Below are positions 6,792 to 19,278 of a DNA stretch of 50,988 nucleotides, one piece after another (positions within the stretch are counted from its first letter, which is position 1; the number at the start of each line of letters is the position of its first letter). A program made the position numbers and the translations under genes. The notes below the pieces were generated by a model. That model saw only the letters and a program-made list of their open reading frames with translations. It did not search any database and was not told where the DNA came from. Origin of the DNA: Mycobacterium sp. (GTDB lineage: Bacteria; Actinomycetota; Actinomycetes; Mycobacteriales; Mycobacteriaceae); contig JAOPVI010000261.1 of NCBI GenBank assembly GCA_025966225.1, positions 1-50,988 of the forward strand, given 5' to 3'.

Positions 6792-8048
6792 ATGTCCAAG
6801 GATCAGCGTGAATTCGACATCATTCTGTACGGCGCGACAGGCTTCGTCGGGAAACTGACGGCTCAATACCTGGCAAAAGCGGGCGGCGCGGCCCGCATAG
6901 CCCTTGCTGGCCGGTCGCTCGACAAGTTGAGCGCGGTGCGAGACACCCTGTCCGAATCGGCAAGGGCCTGGCCGTTGATCGCCGCGGATGCCTCGTCTCC
7001 CGCGACGCTGAGCGCAATGGCGAAGCGCACGCGCGTGGTGGTCACCACCGTCGGCCCGTACACGAAGTACGGGTTGCCCTTGGTCGCCGCGTGTGCGGAA
7101 GCTGGGACCGACTACGCCGACCTCACGGGCGAGACGATGTTCATTCGCGAGAGCATCGACCGCTACCACGAGCAGGCGCAGGACGCCGGGGCGCGCATCG
7201 TGCCATCGTGCGGATTCGACTCCATCCCTTCGGATCTCACCGTGTTCGCGCTGTACCGGCGGGCATCGAATGACGGGGCAGGCGAACTTGGCGAGACCAA
7301 CTTCGTGATGCGCGCCATGGCTGGCGGCGTGTCCGGCGGCACCGCCGCCTCGATGATCGAGGTCATGTCGACGATGTCGGCCGACCCCGAGGCGCGGCGG
7401 CTGATGAACGATCCCTACACCCTGACCACCGACCGTGCGGCGGAACCGGAACTGGGACACCAGTCAGACACCCCAATTCGCCGCGGGCGCGAGATCGCCC
7501 CCGAGTTGGACGGCATCTGGACGGGCGCCTTCGTCATGGGCGCGACCAACTCGCGGATCGTCCGCCGCAGCAACGCATTGCTGGACTGGGCCTACGGCCG
7601 CAAGTTTCGCTACGCGGAGAACATGAGCATGGGCTCGTCGGTGGTTGCTCCGGTGGCCGCGGCAATGGGCACCGCAGGCAATGCCGCGGTGCTCGGGTTG
7701 GGCAGCCGCTACTTCAACAAGCTGCCGCGGCGCCTGGTGGAGCGCATCGCGCCGACGCCAGGAACCGGTCCGAGTGAACGGACGCGGGACAAGGGCCACT
7801 ATCGGGTGGAGACCTACACCACCACCTCGCGCGGTGCGCGCTACCGCGCCACGATGGCCCAGCAGGGCGACTTCGGCTACAAGGCGACGTCGGTTTTGCT
7901 GGGGGAGTGCGGCCTTGCGCTCGCCTTCGACCGCGACCGACTCACCGACCTGCACGGCGTATTGACCCCGGCGGCCTGCATGGGCGATGCGCTGCTCGCA
8001 CGATTGCCCGCTGCCGGAGTGGTCTTGGAGACCGAGCGGTTGAACTGA
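6792..8048 (+). CDS. Saccharopine dehydrogenase-like / trans-acting enoyl reductase-like protein (Rv2449c homologue)
   Basis: 418 residues, close in length to M. tuberculosis Rv2449c. A Rossmann NAD(P)-binding fold opens with DIILYGATGFVGKLTAQYL and RIALAGRS. The centre has TTVGPYTKYGLPLVAACAEAG and YADLTGE, typical of the saccharopine dehydrogenase NAD-binding superfamily, to which the mycobacterial lipid trans-acting enoyl reductases also belong. The actual substrate is unknown; a reduction in lipid metabolism is possible by family. It is cytoplasmic or membrane-associated, with an Ala/Gly-rich hydrophobic stretch near residues 275-300. Its position between rpf and valS is the same as in M. 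tuberculosis. It is probably transcribed without a leader. Confidence 0.82.
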   Translation: MSKDQREFDIILYGATGFVGKLTAQYLAKAGGAARIALAGRSLDKLSAVRDTLSESARAWPLIAADASSPATLSAMAKRTRVVVTTVGPYTKYGLPLVAACAEAGTDYADLTGETMFIRESIDRYHEQAQDAGARIVPSCGFDSIPSDLTVFALYRRASNDGAGELGETNFVMRAMAGGVSGGTAASMIEVMSTMSADPEARRLMNDPYTLTTDRAAEPELGHQSDTPIRRGREIAPELDGIWTGAFVMGATNSRIVRRSNALLDWAYGRKFRYAENMSMGSSVVAPVAAAMGTAGNAAVLGLGSRYFNKLPRRLVERIAPTPGTGPSERTRDKGHYRVETYTTTSRGARYRATMAQQGDFGYKATSVLLGECGLALAFDRDRLTDLHGVLTPAACMGDALLARLPAAGVVLETERLN

Positions 8049-8152
8049 CGGGCATTCACATCGGGGCGCGCGGAACGCCTGTCAGCGAAGATCGAAACGA
8101 CTAGTGTCGCAGGCGCAATTGAGCGCATTCAAGCGACGAAGGTGGACTTTCC

Positions 8153-8773
8153 ATGGCCGGTCTCGACGATCTCTTCGCAGAGATCCCCGTACAGGACATC
8201 GCGAGCAAGCTCGGGGTTGATGAAGGTGAGGTCACCTCGGCGATTCACACGCTGGTGCCCGCGCTCGTCGGTGGCGTTCAACACAACGTCCAATCCAACG
8301 ACATCGACTCGAGCAAGCTCGAATCGGCAGTGGACACGCAGGCTGCCAGCGGTCTGCTCGACGGCGGCGTCAGCGTCGATCAGGTCGATCAGCACGAGGG
8401 CGACAAGATCGTTGCCAACATCTTCGGCGGAAACGACAGCAATCAGGTCGCGTCGGCGTTGGCCGGCGGCGGTGTGGGCAGCAGCGATCTGATCAAGAAG
8501 CTGCTCCCGATCCTCGCCCCGATCGTGTTGGCCTACATCGGCAAGCAGCTGACCAAGGGCGGCGGCGCTGCGGCGCCCGCCCAGCAAGCCGCGGGCGGCG
8601 GCGGCCTTGGTGACGTCTTGGGCAGCATCCTCGGCGGCGGCGCAGGCGGTGGCGGCGGAAACAACGCCCTCGGCAGCATCCTCGGCAGCGTGCTCGGAGG
8701 CGGCGGTGGCCAAGGCGGTACGGGCGGCGCGCTCGGCGAGATCCTGGGTGGGTTGTTGGGCGGGAAGAAGTAA
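8153..8773 (+). CDS. DUF937-family protein with Gly-rich tail
   Basis: 206 residues. The N-terminal half (GLDDLFAEIPVQDIASKLGV) and the repeated helix-forming segments around it are typical of DUF937, a family of unknown function related to YidB. A short hydrophobic stretch (KLLPILAPIVLAYIG, around residue 120) could contact a membrane. The last 80 residues are built from Gly-rich units such as LGDVLGSILGGG and LGSILGSVLGGG. The atg at 8153 has AAGGTGG eight bases upstream, and TAGTGT at 8104-8109 is a possible -10. It stands alone between the reductase gene and a strong terminator. I see no catalytic motif. Confidence 0.8.
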   Translation: MAGLDDLFAEIPVQDIASKLGVDEGEVTSAIHTLVPALVGGVQHNVQSNDIDSSKLESAVDTQAASGLLDGGVSVDQVDQHEGDKIVANIFGGNDSNQVASALAGGGVGSSDLIKKLLPILAPIVLAYIGKQLTKGGGAAAPAQQAAGGGGLGDVLGSILGGGAGGGGGNNALGSILGSVLGGGGGQGGTGGALGEILGGLLGGKK

Positions 8774-8778
8774 CCTCC

Positions 8779-8839
8779 GCGAGCAGACGTAAAAGCCCCC
8801 GCACGCCCGGCGTGTCGGGGGCTTTTACGTCTGTTCGCG
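8779..8839. terminator. Strong, nearly perfect hairpin terminator between DUF937 gene and valS
   Basis: Arms 8784-8801 and 8816-8833 (CAGACGTAAAAGCCCCCG and its exact complement) pair over 18 bases. With one mismatch the pairing extends outward to 8779-8839. A small inner stem CACG/CGTG caps the loop. The arms contain AAAA before and TTTT after the GC core, so the structure can end transcription in either direction. Confidence 0.85.
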
Positions 8840-8848
8840 AATGCTTCC

Positions 8849-8854
8849 TAGACT
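8849..8854 (+). promoter_or_regulatory. -10 hexamer of valS, leaderless
   Basis: TAGACT (TANNNT type) ends six bases before the GTG start at 8861, directly after the upstream terminator. This predicts a leaderless message. Confidence 0.55.
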
Positions 8855-8860
8855 GTTGAG

Positions 8861-11551
8861 GTGACTGCCACCTCGAAGCCCGCCGCTGTGCCTTCTGTTT
8901 TGGGCCCTGGGGCGCAAGCGCTGCCCAAGACGTGGGATCCGAGCGCGGTAGAGGGCGACCTGTACGAGGGCTGGGTGGCCGCCGGGTACTTCACCGCGGA
9001 CGCCTCGAGCGGCAAGCCCCCGTATTCGATCGTGCTTCCGCCGCCGAACGTCACCGGCAATCTGCACATGGGCCACGCGCTGGATCACACGTTGATGGAT
9101 GCGTTGACACGCCGCAAGCGCATGCAGGGCTACGAGGTGCTGTGGTTGCCCGGCATGGACCACGCAGGCATCGCCACCCAGAGCGTGGTCGAGAAACAAC
9201 TCGCGGTCGACGGCAAGACCAAGGAGGACTTCGGCCGCGAGCTGTTCATCGACAAGGTGTGGGAATGGAAGCGCGAGTCCGGTGGCACCATCGGGTGGCA
9301 GATGCGCGCGCTCGGCGACGGTGTCGACTGGAGCCGCGACCGGTTCACCATGGACGACGGCCTGTCCAGGGCCGTCCGGACCATCTTCAAGCGGCTTTAC
9401 GACGCCGGGCTGATCTATCAGGCCGAGCGCCTGGTCAATTGGTCTCCGATGCTGGAGACCGCGATCTCCGACCTTGAGGTCAAGTACGAGGACGTCGAGG
9501 GCGAACTGGTGTCGTTCCGGTACGGCTCGATGAACGACGACGAACCTCACATCGTGGTGGCGACCACCCGCATCGAGACCATGCTGGGGGACACCGCGAT
9601 CGCCGTGCATCCCGACGACGAGCGGTACCTGGCGATGGTCGGTACGACGTTGCCGCATCCGTTCTTGAATCGTGACATCGTCATCGTTGCCGATGCTCAC
9701 GTCGACCCCGAATTCGGTACCGGCGCAGTCAAGGTCACCCCCGCGCACGACCCCAACGACTTCGAGATCGGCCTGCGACACAAGCTTCCGATGCCGTCGA
9801 TCATGGACACGAAGGGCCGGATCACCGACACGGGAACCGAATTCGACGGAATCGACCGGTTCGACGCACGGGTCGCGGTCCGCGAGGCGCTCGCGGCCCA
9901 GGGCCGGATCGTCGAGGAGAAGCGGCCTTACCTGCACAGCGTCGGACACTCCGAGCGCAGCGGCGAACCCATCGAGCCGCGGCTGTCGCTGCAGTGGTGG
10001 GTCGAGGTCGAGTCGATGGCGAAGGCCGCAGGTGATGCGGTCCGCAACGGAGACACGGTCATTCACCCCGCCAGCCTCGAGCCCAGGTGGTTCGGCTGGG
10101 TGGACAACATGCACGACTGGTGCATCTCTCGGCAGCTCTGGTGGGGACACCGCATCCCCATCTGGCACGGTCCGGATGGCCAGAAGGTCTGCGTCGGACC
10201 CGACGAGACGCCGCCGGAGGGCTGGGAGCAGGACCCCGACGTGTTGGACACGTGGTTCTCGTCGGCGCTGTGGCCGTTCTCGACCATGGGCTGGCCCGAC
10301 CGCACTCCCGAACTCGAGAAGTTCTATCCCACAAGCGTGCTCGTGACCGGTTACGACATCCTGTTCTTCTGGGTCGCGCGCATGATGATGTTCGGCACGT
10401 TCGTCGGCGACGACGCCGTGCTCACGCATGACGGGCAGCGGGGCCCCCAGGTGCCGTTCGAGAACGTCTTCCTGCACGGACTGATCCGTGACGAGTTCGG
10501 TCGCAAGATGAGCAAGTCCAAGGGCAACGGCATCGACCCGTTGGACTGGGTGCAGACGTTCGGCGCGGATGCCTTGCGGTTCACCCTGGCTCGCGGCGCC
10601 AGCCCGGGCAGTGACATGTCCATCGGCGAGGACCACGCCCGCGCGTCGCGCAACTTCGCCACCAAGCTCTTCAACGCCACCAGGTTCGCGCTGATGAACG
10701 GGGCGGCGCCCGCGCCGTTGCCCGGCGCCGACGAGCTCACCGATGCCGACCGCTGGATTCTCGGCCGGCTGGAAGAGGTGCGCGCCGAAGTAGATGATGC
10801 GTTCGGCTCATACGAGTTCAGCCGGGCCTGCGAGGCGCTGTACCACTACGCATGGGACGAATTCTGCGACTGGTACCTCGAACTGGCCAAGGTGCAACTC
10901 GCCAGCGCGCCGAACGGGCCAACCAACGCCGTGTTGGCCGCGGTGCTCGACACCTTGCTCAAACTGCTACACCCGGTGATGCCGTTCGTCACCGAGACGC
11001 TGTGGAAGACGGTGACCGGAGGCGAGTCGGTCGTGATCGCGGACTGGCCGCAACCGTCCGGCTACGGGCTTGACGCGGTCGCGGGCGCACGCATCGCGGA
11101 CATGCAGAAGCTCGTCACCGAAGTGCGCCGGTTCCGAAGCGATCAGGGACTCAACGACCGGCAGCGGGTGCCCGCGCGGATGGCCGCGATCACCGATGCC
11201 GACTTGGGCACCCAGGTCGACGCCGTCAGGTCACTGGCCTGGCTCACTGAACCCGCCGATGGCTTCAATCCTTCTGCTGCCGTGGAGGTTCGACTGTCCC
11301 GCGCGACCGTGCTCGTCGAGCTCGACACCTCGGGCACCGTGGACGTGGAGGCCGAGCGGCGCAGGCTCCAGAAGGATCTCGCCGCCGCCCAGAAGGAACT
11401 CTCGCAGAGCGAGGCCAAATTGGGCAACGAGGAGTTCCTGGCCAAGGCGCCCGACGCCGTCGTCGACAAGATCCGGGGCCGCCAGCAGGTCGCTGGGGAA
11501 GAGGTCGAGCGGATCACGGCCCGCCTGGCCGGGCTGCAGGCCAGCGAGTAG
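8861..11551 (+). CDS. valS: Valyl-tRNA synthetase
   Basis: 896-residue class Ia aminoacyl-tRNA synthetase charging tRNA-Val in the cytoplasm. It has the HIGH-type motif [11 protein letters not shown] (His-Met-Gly-His from residue 69) and the KMSKS motif KMSKSKGN (from residue 549). The editing domain with [17 protein letters not shown] lies between them. The anticodon-binding region follows, and a C-terminal coiled coil rich in Lys/Glu/Arg ([20 protein letters not shown]) closes the protein. The length is normal for actinobacterial ValRS. The start is GTG at 8861, placed by the -10 box and by homology. folC follows 15 bases after the stop, so valS leads the folC-DUF4233 operon, as in M. tuberculosis. 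Confidence 0.98.
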   Translation: MTATSKPAAVPSVLGPGAQALPKTWDPSAVEGDLYEGWVAAGYFTADASSGKPPYSIVLPPPNVTGNLHMGHALDHTLMDALTRRKRMQGYEVLWLPGMDHAGIATQSVVEKQLAVDGKTKEDFGRELFIDKVWEWKRESGGTIGWQMRALGDGVDWSRDRFTMDDGLSRAVRTIFKRLYDAGLIYQAERLVNWSPMLETAISDLEVKYEDVEGELVSFRYGSMNDDEPHIVVATTRIETMLGDTAIAVHPDDERYLAMVGTTLPHPFLNRDIVIVADAHVDPEFGTGAVKVTPAHDPNDFEIGLRHKLPMPSIMDTKGRITDTGTEFDGIDRFDARVAVREALAAQGRIVEEKRPYLHSVGHSERSGEPIEPRLSLQWWVEVESMAKAAGDAVRNGDTVIHPASLEPRWFGWVDNMHDWCISRQLWWGHRIPIWHGPDGQKVCVGPDETPPEGWEQDPDVLDTWFSSALWPFSTMGWPDRTPELEKFYPTSVLVTGYDILFFWVARMMMFGTFVGDDAVLTHDGQRGPQVPFENVFLHGLIRDEFGRKMSKSKGNGIDPLDWVQTFGADALRFTLARGASPGSDMSIGEDHARASRNFATKLFNATRFALMNGAAPAPLPGADELTDADRWILGRLEEVRAEVDDAFGSYEFSRACEALYHYAWDEFCDWYLELAKVQLASAPNGPTNAVLAAVLDTLLKLLHPVMPFVTETLWKTVTGGESVVIADWPQPSGYGLDAVAGARIADMQKLVTEVRRFRSDQGLNDRQRVPARMAAITDADLGTQVDAVRSLAWLTEPADGFNPSAAVEVRLSRATVLVELDTSGTVDVEAERRRLQKDLAAAQKELSQSEAKLGNEEFLAKAPDAVVDKIRGRQQVAGEEVERITARLAGLQASE

Positions 11552-11566
11552 CGGAGCGGATCGCGC

Positions 11567-12973
11567 ATGAACTTAGCTGAACCAACGCCCGACGAGATCG
11601 CGGCCCTGTTCCAGGTCGAGCATCTGCTCGACCAGCGTTGGCCGGAAACGAAACTCGAGCCGAGCACGACCCGCATCAGCGCGCTGATGGAACTGCTGGG
11701 TTCGCCGCAGCGCAGCTATCCGAGCATTCACGTTGCGGGAACCAACGGCAAGACGTCGGTGACGCGCATGGTCGATGCCCTGCTGACCGCATTGCACCGC
11801 CGCACCGGGCGCACCACGAGCCCGCACCTCCAGTCCGCCGTGGAACGCATCTCCATCGACGGTGTGCCCATCGCGCCCGCACAGTACGTGGACACCTATC
11901 GCGAAATCGAGCCGTTCGTCGAGCTGGTCGACAAGCAATCCGAGGCGGCAGGCGGCCCGAGGATGAGCAAGTTCGAGGTCGTCACCGGCATGGCCTTCGC
12001 TGCGTTCGCCGACGCGCCGGTCGACGTCGCCGTGGTGGAGGTAGGCATGGGCGGGCGCTGGGACGCAACGAATGTCGTCGATGCGCCCGTCGCGGTCATC
12101 ACTCCGATCGGGCTGGACCACACCGAGTATCTGGGTGAGCACATCGCCGACATCGCGGCCGAGAAGGCAGGCATCATCGTGAGGCAGCACGACGACCTCG
12201 TCCCGATCGACACGGTGGTCGTGATCGGCAGGCAGCCGCCAGAGGCGATGGAGGTGCTGCTCGCCGAGACCGTGCGGGCCGATGCCGCAGTGGCCAGGGA
12301 GGATTCCGAGTTCGCGGTGCTCGACAGGCAGCTCGCGGTCGGGGGACAAGTGCTCGAATTGCAGGGCCTCAGCGGGGTTTACCCCGAGATCTTCCTGCCC
12401 CTGCACGGCGAGCATCAGGCCCACAACGCAGTCGTCGCGCTCGCTGCCGTTGAAGCGTTCTTTGGTGCGGGTGCCGATCGTCAACTGGACATCGACGCCA
12501 TCAGGGCCGGTTTCGCCGCGGTCACCACCCCGGGACGGCTTGAGCGAATGCGCAGCGCCCCAACAGTTTTCATCGACGCGGCGCACAATCCTGCTGGCGC
12601 CGAAGCGCTGGCCCAGGCCCTCGACCAGGAGTTCGACTTCCGCTTCCTCGTCGGCGTGATCTCGGTGATGGCCGACAAGGACGTCGACGGCATCCTGGCC
12701 GCACTCGAGCCCGCCTTCGATCAGGTCATCGTCACGCACAACGGATCATCCCGCGCGATGGACGTCGACGCGTTGGCCTGGCGGGCCGAGGAGCGCTTCG
12801 GGCCCGAACGGGTCATCACAGCCAGCACGTTGCCCGACGCCATCGAGATCGCGACCGCCCTCGTCGAGGAGGCTGGCAACGACGACGGTTTCACCGGCGC
12901 GGGGATGGTCATCACCGGCTCGGTGTTCACCGCGGGCGCGGCCCGGACGTTGTTCGGAAGGGATCCCGAGTGA
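11567..12973 (+). CDS. folC: Folylpolyglutamate synthase / dihydrofolate synthase
   Basis: 468 residues of the Mur-ligase family. It adds glutamates to folates (and to dihydropteroate) using ATP. The P-loop IHVAGTNGKTSVTRMVDALL starts near residue 54, the family segment TGMAFAAFADAPVDVAVVEVGMGGRWDATNVV follows in the central domain (two adjacent motifs), and the Mur-ligase C-terminal domain starts around FIDAAHNPAGAEALA. The atg at 11567 lies 15 bases after valS. The stop overlaps the next gene by four bases. The order valS-folC-Rv2446c-ndk is the M. tuberculosis order. All expected nucleotide-binding residues are present. Confidence 0.96.
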   Translation: MNLAEPTPDEIAALFQVEHLLDQRWPETKLEPSTTRISALMELLGSPQRSYPSIHVAGTNGKTSVTRMVDALLTALHRRTGRTTSPHLQSAVERISIDGVPIAPAQYVDTYREIEPFVELVDKQSEAAGGPRMSKFEVVTGMAFAAFADAPVDVAVVEVGMGGRWDATNVVDAPVAVITPIGLDHTEYLGEHIADIAAEKAGIIVRQHDDLVPIDTVVVIGRQPPEAMEVLLAETVRADAAVAREDSEFAVLDRQLAVGGQVLELQGLSGVYPEIFLPLHGEHQAHNAVVALAAVEAFFGAGADRQLDIDAIRAGFAAVTTPGRLERMRSAPTVFIDAAHNPAGAEALAQALDQEFDFRFLVGVISVMADKDVDGILAALEPAFDQVIVTHNGSSRAMDVDALAWRAEERFGPERVITASTLPDAIEIATALVEEAGNDDGFTGAGMVITGSVFTAGAARTLFGRDPE

Positions 12974-13365
12974 CCGAGCATCCTGCGGAACCCGATCCCT
13001 GGAAGAGTTTCCGCGGGGTGATGGCGGGCACGCTGATCCTCGAGGTCATCGTCGTGTTGCTCGCGCTGCCGGTCGTCTCCCACTCCGAGGGTGGGCTGAC
13101 CCCGCTCAGCGGCGGGTTCCTCATCGGGTTCGCGGCGGTCCTGGTGCTGTTGGCCGGGATGCAGGGGCGGCCATGGGCGCTGTGGGGCAACCTCGCGATG
13201 CAGGCGGTACTGGTCGCGGGCTGGTTCATCCATGCCGCGATCGGCTTCATCGGCGTGGTCTTTGCGGTGGTGTGGGGGCTGATCGCCTACCTGCGCGCCG
13301 AGGTCAGACGCCGTCAGGAACAAGGCCTATTGCCCGGGCAACAGGTTCCGCCTACTGACGAGTAG
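12970..13365 (+). CDS. DUF4233 membrane protein (Rv2446c homologue)
   Basis: 131-residue integral membrane protein with about four hydrophobic helices ([54 protein letters not shown] and [18 protein letters not shown]). The N-terminus is short and polar, and the C-terminal tail is charged. The GTG at 12970 overlaps the folC stop in a GTGA. DUF4233 proteins nearly always follow folC in actinobacteria, but their function is unknown; a role in folate or glutamate handling at the membrane would be inference from position only. Confidence 0.88.
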   Translation: MTEHPAEPDPWKSFRGVMAGTLILEVIVVLLALPVVSHSEGGLTPLSGGFLIGFAAVLVLLAGMQGRPWALWGNLAMQAVLVAGWFIHAAIGFIGVVFAVVWGLIAYLRAEVRRRQEQGLLPGQQVPPTDE

Positions 13366-13368
13366 GCT
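13363..13368 (+). promoter_or_regulatory. -10 hexamer of ndk, leaderless
   Basis: TAGGCT overlaps the stop codon of the DUF4233 gene and ends seven bases before the GTG start of ndk. The gene may therefore have its own leaderless promoter in addition to read-through. Confidence 0.5.
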
Positions 13369-13375
13369 CTGCGGC

Positions 13376-13786
13376 GTGACAGAGCGGACTCTGGTGTTGG
13401 TCAAGCCCGACGGTGTGAAGCGACACCTCGTGGGTGAGATCCTCAGCCGAATCGAACGAAAGGGCCTGACCATCGCGGCCCTCGAACTCAAGACGGTGAG
13501 CGACGACCTCGCCCGGGAGCACTATGCCGAGCACGAGGGCAAGCCGTTCTTCCCGTCGCTGCTGGAATTCATCACGTCCGGTGCGGTCGTAGCCGCGATC
13601 GTGGAGGGTCCGCGGGCTGTTGCGGCGTTTCGCCAGCTCGCCGGGGCGACCGATCCGGTCGAGAAGGCAACCCCCGGCACCATCCGCGGTGACCTGGCAC
13701 TTGTCACCCAGGACAACCTCGTCCACGGCTCGGATTCACCCGATTCTGCGGTCCGCGAAATCGAACTCTGGTTCCCCGGTCGTTAG
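13376..13786 (+). CDS. ndk: Nucleoside diphosphate kinase
   Basis: 136 residues, the usual length. It equalises nucleoside triphosphate pools by moving the gamma phosphate through a phosphohistidine. The N-terminus [20 protein letters not shown] and the active-site segment [12 protein letters not shown] are typical, and the catalytic histidine is residue 117 as in M. tuberculosis Ndk. The GTG start at 13376 is supported by homology and by the upstream -10 box. It follows the DUF4233 gene by ten bases and is separated from rne by a long leader. Confidence 0.97.
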   Translation: MTERTLVLVKPDGVKRHLVGEILSRIERKGLTIAALELKTVSDDLAREHYAEHEGKPFFPSLLEFITSGAVVAAIVEGPRAVAAFRQLAGATDPVEKATPGTIRGDLALVTQDNLVHGSDSPDSAVREIELWFPGR

Positions 13787-14078
13787 CTGAAGCGGCCGGT
13801 TCGTCGGTTTCACCGCGGCGGTGTGGGATACTGGCCTCGGGTGACCTGCTCCACAGTGGGGCTGTCGCCCGGATGAAGGCTTAAGACGTGCGCGACCACC
13901 TAGGAAACTTTCCGAGTGCGGCGCGGAGTCCAGCCATCATTCAGCCAGGCACTGAGGGTTCCCTACGAACCGCTCGGAGCGAGACCACAACAAGCTCGGG
14001 AGAAGTCCCCGGGCCCATAGCGGAAGCCCTCGCGTGGCCGCGTCGATCAAGACGCGCCCGGGGGCTTGAGGAGAGTAA
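13787..14078 (+). promoter_or_regulatory. Long 5' leader of rne
   Basis: 292 bases without a supported gene. GATACT at 13827-13832 is a possible -10 box, predicting a leader of roughly 240 bases before the GTG of rne. The segment is GC-rich with several short self-complementary stretches such as CCCCGGGCCC (near 14006-14015). The ribosome binding site is GAGGAGAG (14068-14075). In other bacteria RNase E controls its own mRNA through a long leader; that this happens here is inference. Confidence 0.5.
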
Positions 14079-16904
<2,826 letters not shown>

Positions 16905-16922
16905 CGGGGGCGGTTTGACCCC

Positions 16923-16941
16923 TTACGTGCTGGTCACGTAA
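16923..16941. other. Perfect inverted repeat between rne and rplU
   Basis: TTACGTG (16923-16929) and CACGTAA (16935-16941) flank the loop CTGGT, 18 bases after the rne stop. There is no T-run after it. It may be an rne terminator, an operator or part of the rplU leader. Confidence 0.45.
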
Positions 16942-17082
16942 CCTTGAGCAGTTGTCTTTCGGCTCTGTGCACAATCGGGCCGGTGACAGTGGGGCAATTT
17001 GGACGTCCCGCACCCCAGACCCGCGCTCGCAGCCTTCGGGCGGCGCGCGCCCGCAACACCGATGTAGAGGAACACGAGAACG

Positions 17083-17406
17083 ATGGCAGCCGAGAAGGTC
17101 ACGTACGCAATCGTCAAGACCGGCGGTAAGCAGTACAAGGTCGCGGTCGGGGACATAGTCAAGGTCGAGAAGCTCGAGGTCGAGGCCGGCGCCACGGTGT
17201 CGCTGCCCGTCGCCCTCGTCGTCGACGGAGCGAACGTCACCACCGCCGCGAAGGACCTGGAGAAGGTCGCCGTCACGGCTGAGGTGCTCGAGCACACCAA
17301 GGGTCCGAAGATCCGCATCCACAAGTTCAAGAACAAGACCGGTTATCACAAGCGCCAAGGCCACCGTCAGAAGCTGACGGTCGTCAAGGTCACTGGCATC
17401 AAGTAG
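17083..17406 (+). CDS. rplU: 50S ribosomal protein bL21
   Basis: 107-residue large-subunit ribosomal protein. The N-terminus [20 protein letters not shown] and the C-terminal [19 protein letters not shown] are diagnostic. The start atg at 17083 gives [11 protein letters not shown], slightly longer than in M. tuberculosis. An upstream GAGGAACACGAGAACG provides a modest ribosome binding site. The gene is followed 14 bases later by rpmA. The 178-base gap after rne contains an inverted repeat and presumably the promoter. Confidence 0.98.
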   Translation: MAAEKVTYAIVKTGGKQYKVAVGDIVKVEKLEVEAGATVSLPVALVVDGANVTTAAKDLEKVAVTAEVLEHTKGPKIRIHKFKNKTGYHKRQGHRQKLTVVKVTGIK

Positions 17407-17420
17407 CAGGGAGCGAACTA

Positions 17421-17717
17421 ATGGCACACAAGAAGGGCGCTTCCAGCTCACGCAACGGTCGCGACTCAAACTCACAGCGGCTCGGCGTCAAGCGGTTCGG
17501 CGGTCAGGTCGTCAAGGCGGGCGAGATCATCGTCCGCCAGCGCGGAACTCACTTCCACCCCGGCGTCAACGTCGGTCGTGGTGCCGACGACACGCTGTTC
17601 GCGACCGCGCCCGGCTCCGTCGAGTTCGGCACCAAGCGTGGGCGCAAGACGGTCAGCATCGTCCGCGTCGCGCGAGCTGGGTCTGATGTCGCCGCCGGAA
17701 CGGCGCCGGAGAGCTAG
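17421..17717 (+). CDS. rpmA: 50S ribosomal protein bL27
   Basis: 98 residues. [20 protein letters not shown] is the characteristic start, with the flexible N-terminal tail that reaches the peptidyl transferase centre. [20 protein letters not shown] and [16 protein letters not shown] complete the family pattern. No cleavable N-terminal extension of the Firmicutes type is present. CAGGGAG lies just before the start at 17421. It is co-transcribed with rplU; obgE follows after a 115-base leader. Confidence 0.98.
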   Translation: MAHKKGASSSRNGRDSNSQRLGVKRFGGQVVKAGEIIVRQRGTHFHPGVNVGRGADDTLFATAPGSVEFGTKRGRKTVSIVRVARAGSDVAAGTAPES

Positions 17718-17740
17718 CAGTACGAGGACTTTCCCGCGTA

Positions 17741-17812
17741 TGTGAAGCTGCCGCGAGTTCTCGACTCGAGCGATTGACGCTCTTCGCGCAAGCGCTCATC
17801 GCCAGCTTCACA
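17741..17812 (+). other. Long-range inverted repeat in the rpmA-obgE leader
   Basis: TGTGAAGCTG (17741-17750) and CAGCTTCACA (17803-17812) are exact 10-base complements enclosing about 50 bases with further partial pairing (GCGAT and ATCGC near 17770 and 17798). The structure ends just before the obgE ribosome binding site GGAAGGAAG. It is a candidate attenuator or translation control element. Confidence 0.45.
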
Positions 17813-17832
17813 CTTGGCAGGAAGGAAGTCCG

Positions 17833-19278
17833 ATGCCCCGGTTCGTCGACCGCGTCGTCATCCACGCGAACGCGGGCAACGGCGGTCACGGCTGCGCCTC
17901 GGTGCACCGCGAGAAGTTCAAACCACTCGGCGGGCCCGACGGCGGCAACGGTGGGAGCGGCGGCAGCATCGTGCTCGTCGTGGACCCGCAGGTGCACACG
18001 CTGCTCGACTTTCACTTCCATCCGCACGTCGACGCCCCGTCCGGCAGGCCAGGCGCGGGCAACAACCGCGAAGGCGCCAACGGTGTCGACCTCGAATTGC
18101 GGGTGCCGGACGGCACGGTCGTGCTCGACGAGCACGGCAAGATGCTTGCGGATCTCGTCGGCGCCGGCACGCGATTCGATGCCGCGGCAGGTGGCCGCGG
18201 TGGACTTGGCAACGCCGCTCTGGCGTCCCGCGCGCGCAAGGCGCCGGGATTTGCGTTGCTTGGCGAAAAGGGCGAGACCCGCGACCTCACCCTCGAACTC
18301 AAGACCGTGGCCGACGTCGGCCTCGTCGGGTTTCCGTCCGCGGGGAAGTCGTCACTGGTCTCGGTGATCTCGGCGGCCAAGCCGAAGATCGCCGACTACC
18401 CGTTCACGACGCTGGCGCCGAACCTTGGCGTCGTGTCGGCGGGGGACCACACCTTCACGGTCGCCGACGTGCCCGGCCTGATTCCCGGCGCATCCGAGGG
18501 CCGCGGCCTCGGCCTTGACTTCCTTCGCCACATCGAACGCTGTGCGGTGCTCGTCCACGTCGTCGACTGCGCGACCATGGAACCCGGCCGTGACCCGATT
18601 TCCGACATCGACGCGCTCGAGGCCGAACTCGCCGCCTACACCCCGACGCTGCAAGGCGACTCGACGCTCGTCGACCTCGCCGAACGGCCAAGGGCGGTGG
18701 TGCTCAACAAGATAGACGTGCCCGATGCGCGCGAACTGGCCGAGTTCGTTCGCGACGAACTCCATCGGCGCTACGGGTGGCCGGTGTTCGAGGTGTCGGC
18801 GGTCAGTCGAGACGGACTGCGGCCCTTGACGTTTGCACTGTGGGACATCGTCGCGGCCTACCGGGCCGCGCAGCCCGCAGCCACGCCGCGTCGCCCCGTG
18901 ATCCGCCCGATCGCCAAGAGCGAAAGTGGATTCACGGTCGTGTCCGACGGCGACGACGGCTTCATCGTGCGCGGGACGCGGCCCGAACGCTGGGTCAGTC
19001 AGACCGATTTCACGAACGACGAGGCGGTCGGCTACCTCGGCGACCGGTTGGCCCGACTCGGGGTCGAAGACGAGTTGCTCAAGCAGGGCGCGAAGCCTGG
19101 TTGCGCGGTCACCATCGGTGACGTCACGTTCGACTGGGAGCCACAGACGCCCGCGGGCATCGACGTCACGATGTCCGGGCGTGGCACCGACATCCGGCTG
19201 GAACAGACCGACCGCGTCGGCGCCGACGAGCGCAAGGCCGCACGAAAGGCGCGTCGGCTGCCCGGCGGCGAGGAATGA
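17833..19278 (+). CDS. obgE: GTPase Obg / CgtA
   Basis: 481 residues. This essential GTPase associates with the 50S subunit and links ribosome assembly with stress and growth state. The Gly-rich Obg domain spans residues 1-158 ([29 protein letters not shown]). The G domain has G1 [10 protein letters not shown] from residue 166, G2/G3 at [12 protein letters not shown] and [16 protein letters not shown], and G4 NKID. A C-terminal OCT domain follows (from about residue 360), ending in a basic/acidic tail. The length matches mycobacterial Obg. The start atg at 17833 has GGAAGGAAG upstream. The stop overlaps the proB start (ATGA). Confidence 0.97.
   Translation: MPRFVDRVVIHANAGNGGHGCASVHREKFKPLGGPDGGNGGSGGSIVLVVDPQVHTLLDFHFHPHVDAPSGRPGAGNNREGANGVDLELRVPDGTVVLDEHGKMLADLVGAGTRFDAAAGGRGGLGNAALASRARKAPGFALLGEKGETRDLTLELKTVADVGLVGFPSAGKSSLVSVISAAKPKIADYPFTTLAPNLGVVSAGDHTFTVADVPGLIPGASEGRGLGLDFLRHIERCAVLVHVVDCATMEPGRDPISDIDALEAELAAYTPTLQGDSTLVDLAERPRAVVLNKIDVPDARELAEFVRDELHRRYGWPVFEVSAVSRDGLRPLTFALWDIVAAYRAAQPAATPRRPVIRPIAKSESGFTVVSDGDDGFIVRGTRPERWVSQTDFTNDEAVGYLGDRLARLGVEDELLKQGAKPGCAVTIGDVTFDWEPQTPAGIDVTMSGRGTDIRLEQTDRVGADERKAARKARRLPGGEE

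Noticed and set aside
5549-6799. 416-codon minus-strand frame opposite the S9 peptidase
   Set aside because: Shadow of the peptidase; no domain signature or ribosome binding site.
8573-8773. PE_PGRS-like protein
   Set aside because: The Gly-rich tail is superficially similar, but there is no PE domain and the N-terminal half is DUF937.
8825-10636. 603-codon open frame on the minus strand opposite valS
   Set aside because: High-GC codon bias of valS creates long antisense frames; the translation is His/Arg/Asp/Val-rich with no motif, while valS has all expected ones.
11573-12739. 388-codon minus-strand frame opposite folC
   Set aside because: Shadow of folC; no recognisable motif.
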